From Bacillota bacterium (GTDB lineage: Bacteria > Bacillota_A > Clostridia > Lachnospirales > WQUN01): a stretch of DNA of 26,982 bases. This document shows positions 25,914 to 26,982 of this stretch, piece after piece. Below the pieces are notes generated by a model. The model had not been told where the DNA came from, made no database searches, and saw only the letters and a program-made list of their open reading frames with translations. The position numbers were made by a program, and so were the translations under genes. Where the stretch lies: contig WQTQ01000215.1 in the NCBI GenBank assembly GCA_009786175.1, positions 1 through 26,982 of the forward strand, read 5' to 3'. How positions within the stretch are numbered: the first letter of the stretch is position 1; each line of letters starts with the position of its first letter.

Positions 25914-26090
25914 TTATCTCCATGGCCTATACGGCAATATATCTGCAGGGTCGGTACAGCAACAATTGACGCTGTTGGCGCAGTACCCACTTGCCGACGC
26001 TGCCGGTGTGCCGCTGATAAAAACGACAGTAAGGATTAGGCAAATAACAAGCCCAATACCTGTAATTTTGTTGATTAGGTTTTGCTTCAT
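25914..26090 (-). CDS. Small exported cysteine-rich peptide, candidate signalling peptide precursor
   Basis: A 58-aa ORF. ATG 26090 is preceded by GGAAGGGAG with 7 bases spacing, and it ends in two consecutive TAA codons. Residues 1-8 are polar and basic (MKQNLINK). Residues about 9-26 form a hydrophobic core (GIGLVICLILTVVFI). A likely signal-peptidase site lies after TPAASAS (about residue 34). The predicted mature part is about 24 residues, YCANSVNCCC followed by TDPADILPYRPWR, with four Cys. It is convergent to the HTH/TPR regulator, with 21 bases between stops. I recognise no family. A peptide pheromone precursor is the favoured inference; a small bacteriocin-like or toxin-like peptide is an alternative. 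The RBS, signal peptide and double stop argue against a chance ORF. Confidence 0.65.
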   Translation of the reverse strand: MKQNLINKITGIGLVICLILTVVFISGTPAASASGYCANSVNCCCTDPADILPYRPWR

Positions 26091-26165
26091 AATTCAACTC
26101 CCTTCCTGTTAAGGTATGTGGTTTGGATTTTGACGCGAGTAAGTATACTTGAAGTTAAGTATCAT

Positions 26166-26224
26166 GACCATAAAGTTTCAGTTAAAGTTTTTTGTTCAAA
26201 AACTTTAACTGAAACTTTATGGTC
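26166..26224. other. Perfect 27-bp inverted repeat with 5-base loop
   Basis: Arms 26166-26192 and 26198-26224 pair without a mismatch around the loop TGTTC. Plus-strand TTTTCTTTTA follows, so it can act as a terminator for transcription coming from the regulator side. It lies 75 bases upstream of the small-peptide gene and next to the non-coding flank of the transposase remnant. It could also be a miniature palindromic element. Confidence 0.7.
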
Positions 26225-26622
26225 TTTTCTTTTAGGCTCTGGCATAATGGGTACAGGCCGAACAGAACAACGTACGTTTGCAAATAGGCAGGGGAAGGCG
26301 GTGAGTAGAATACCACTATGCGTTTGTCGGTAAAGATGACAACAACTCTTAACACAAAGTTGATGAAATGGGGCGTAAGTGGCGAATATAGCTGCGTTGC
26401 AGGGGTTTGTTGTTTTGGAAAGGTATGTTTAAGTAGTAATATGATTGAAGCATCTTGTTTGTGAAGAGGCAGGATTGACGCTACCTCGGGAAAAGACTCC
26501 CGGTAACATGTCAAGCCCCAAATAAAAGTCACAAGTATTAAAAAAGCAATGCGAACCCCAAAAAAGCGCAAAAAAGCTGTGCCTCAAGCGAGCCTGTCGA
26601 TAAAAGATTTTTACAGGCGTGC
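26225..26622. other. Non-coding stretch flanking the transposase remnant
   Basis: About 400 bases without a gene I can support. A minus-strand open frame (26182-26571, starting TTG) has a hydrophobic N-terminus but no good RBS and ends inside the palindrome. A short inverted repeat, GCCTGT (26592-26597) with ACAGGC (26613-26618), lies near the transposase end. The stretch may include the non-coding end of the IS element; I see no clear terminal repeat. Confidence 0.5.
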
Positions 26623-26648
26623 AAAAAGCCTACTGTTTTGAAGTAGGC
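26623..26648 (-). terminator. Intrinsic terminator at the end of the transposase frame
   Basis: A 7-bp stem, GCCTACT (26628-26634) with AGTAGGC (26642-26648), overlaps the transposase stop codon. Five As on the plus strand (26623-26627) give a U-tract on the minus strand. Confidence 0.65.
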
Positions 26649-26982
26649 GGCGTATAGAGTCGGTTGCATTTCAGCAGAGAAAAAAGCAACCTAACCAACT
26701 TTCTAGCAGTAAAAGCGAGTGCGCGTTTATGCTGATGCTTATGCACTTCCCTGAACTTAGTCCGATAAAAGCGTTTTAACTCGGTGTCGTGCATTCGCAT
26801 CATGTTAGCGGCTTCAAGAAGATAGTATTTAAGATATTTGTTGCCGGGTACATGGGGGTAGAAAGAATTACAGTAACGGCAACCCTGGTAAGGGTTGAGC
26901 CGGGTGGCATGACTACCCACATTGCTACATGGGCCAATTTAACCGGTACAGGCGCGATTTGGTCTTGGGAGCGTACACATCA
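26630..26982 (-). pseudogene. IS110-family transposase, C-terminal remnant (runs off window)
   Basis: Recombinase of the IS110 family, whose members have an N-terminal DEDD domain and a C-terminal Transposase_20 domain. Only the C-terminal part is seen. NKYLKYYLLEAANMMRMHDT, KFREVHKHQHKRALAFTARK and LVRLLFSLL match the family's conserved C-terminus (GNxYLRxxLxEAAN, HQHKRALxLTARKLVRL). Upstream of codon 26920 the frame soon hits a TAA (26939-26941), and weak transposase-like similarity (LYRLNWPM) continues in another frame. This suggests a frameshift or decay rather than a working gene, but only about 40 further bases are visible. The open frame itself covers 26630-26938. Confidence 0.7.

Noticed and set aside
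25895..25969. 24-codon plus-strand ORF just after the HTH/TPR regulator, considered as a same-strand signal peptide
   Set aside because: No ribosome binding site and no signal-peptide pattern. The opposite-strand 58-aa ORF over the same bases is far better supported.
26182..26571. 129-aa minus-strand frame with a hydrophobic N-terminus
   Set aside because: It starts at TTG without a well-spaced RBS, its translation has no recognisable family features, and it ends inside the perfect palindrome. More likely non-coding IS flank.

Overview
The window looks like a chromosomal segment of an anaerobic, Gram-positive-type bacterium of the class Clostridia (Bacillota). This rests on three things: the gene order mreB-mreC-mreD-PBP2-minC-minD-minE-rodA-mgsA followed by rpmE; strong AGGAGG-type ribosome binding sites; and an S-layer (SLH) protein beside a YesM/YesN-like two-component system and a CUT1-type sugar ABC transporter. 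I cannot name a genus.

Region 1 (1-8240, + strand) is a cell-shape and division-site cluster. It holds the 3' part of mreB, then mreC, mreD, a class B penicillin-binding protein (PBP2/MrdA type), minC, minD, minE, a RodA-type SEDS glycosyltransferase and mgsA (methylglyoxal synthase). Spacing is tight, with a 1-bp mreD/PBP overlap, so most of it is probably one operon serving lateral wall elongation and septum placement. The MgsA has Glu where the family's catalytic Asp normally sits. rpmE (ribosomal protein L31, zinc-binding form) follows with its own promoter-like sequence and a bidirectional terminator.

Region 2 (8612-17251) holds two divergent genes for exported proteins. On the minus strand is a 643-aa secreted protein with a near-identical 120-aa tandem duplication and a C-terminal copper-amine-oxidase-N-like domain. 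On the plus strand is a 2153-aa SLH-anchored protein with a right-handed beta-helix-like core, a chitobiase-C-like module and two discoidin (F5/8 type C) modules, probably a glycan-binding or glycan-degrading surface protein. A perfect 22-bp palindrome lies between the two divergent promoters. Its 14-bp half recurs in the hairpin just after the giant gene.

Region 3 (17319-24736, minus strand) reads, in transcription order, lipoprotein SBP - sensor histidine kinase - AraC-type response regulator - second lipoprotein SBP - permease - permease. No ATPase is encoded in the window, so a shared ATPase elsewhere is likely. With the giant surface protein this resembles a Gram-positive polysaccharide utilisation locus.

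Region 4 (24870-26982) holds an HTH_3/TPR-like regulator with a near-consensus promoter. Convergent to it is a 58-aa ORF encoding a signal-peptide-like segment followed by a short cysteine-rich peptide. The pair resembles an RRNPP-type peptide quorum-sensing cassette and is my best candidate for an undescribed system. Beyond it are a perfect 27-bp-stem hairpin, a non-coding stretch, and the C-terminal part of an IS110-family transposase that appears to be degraded.
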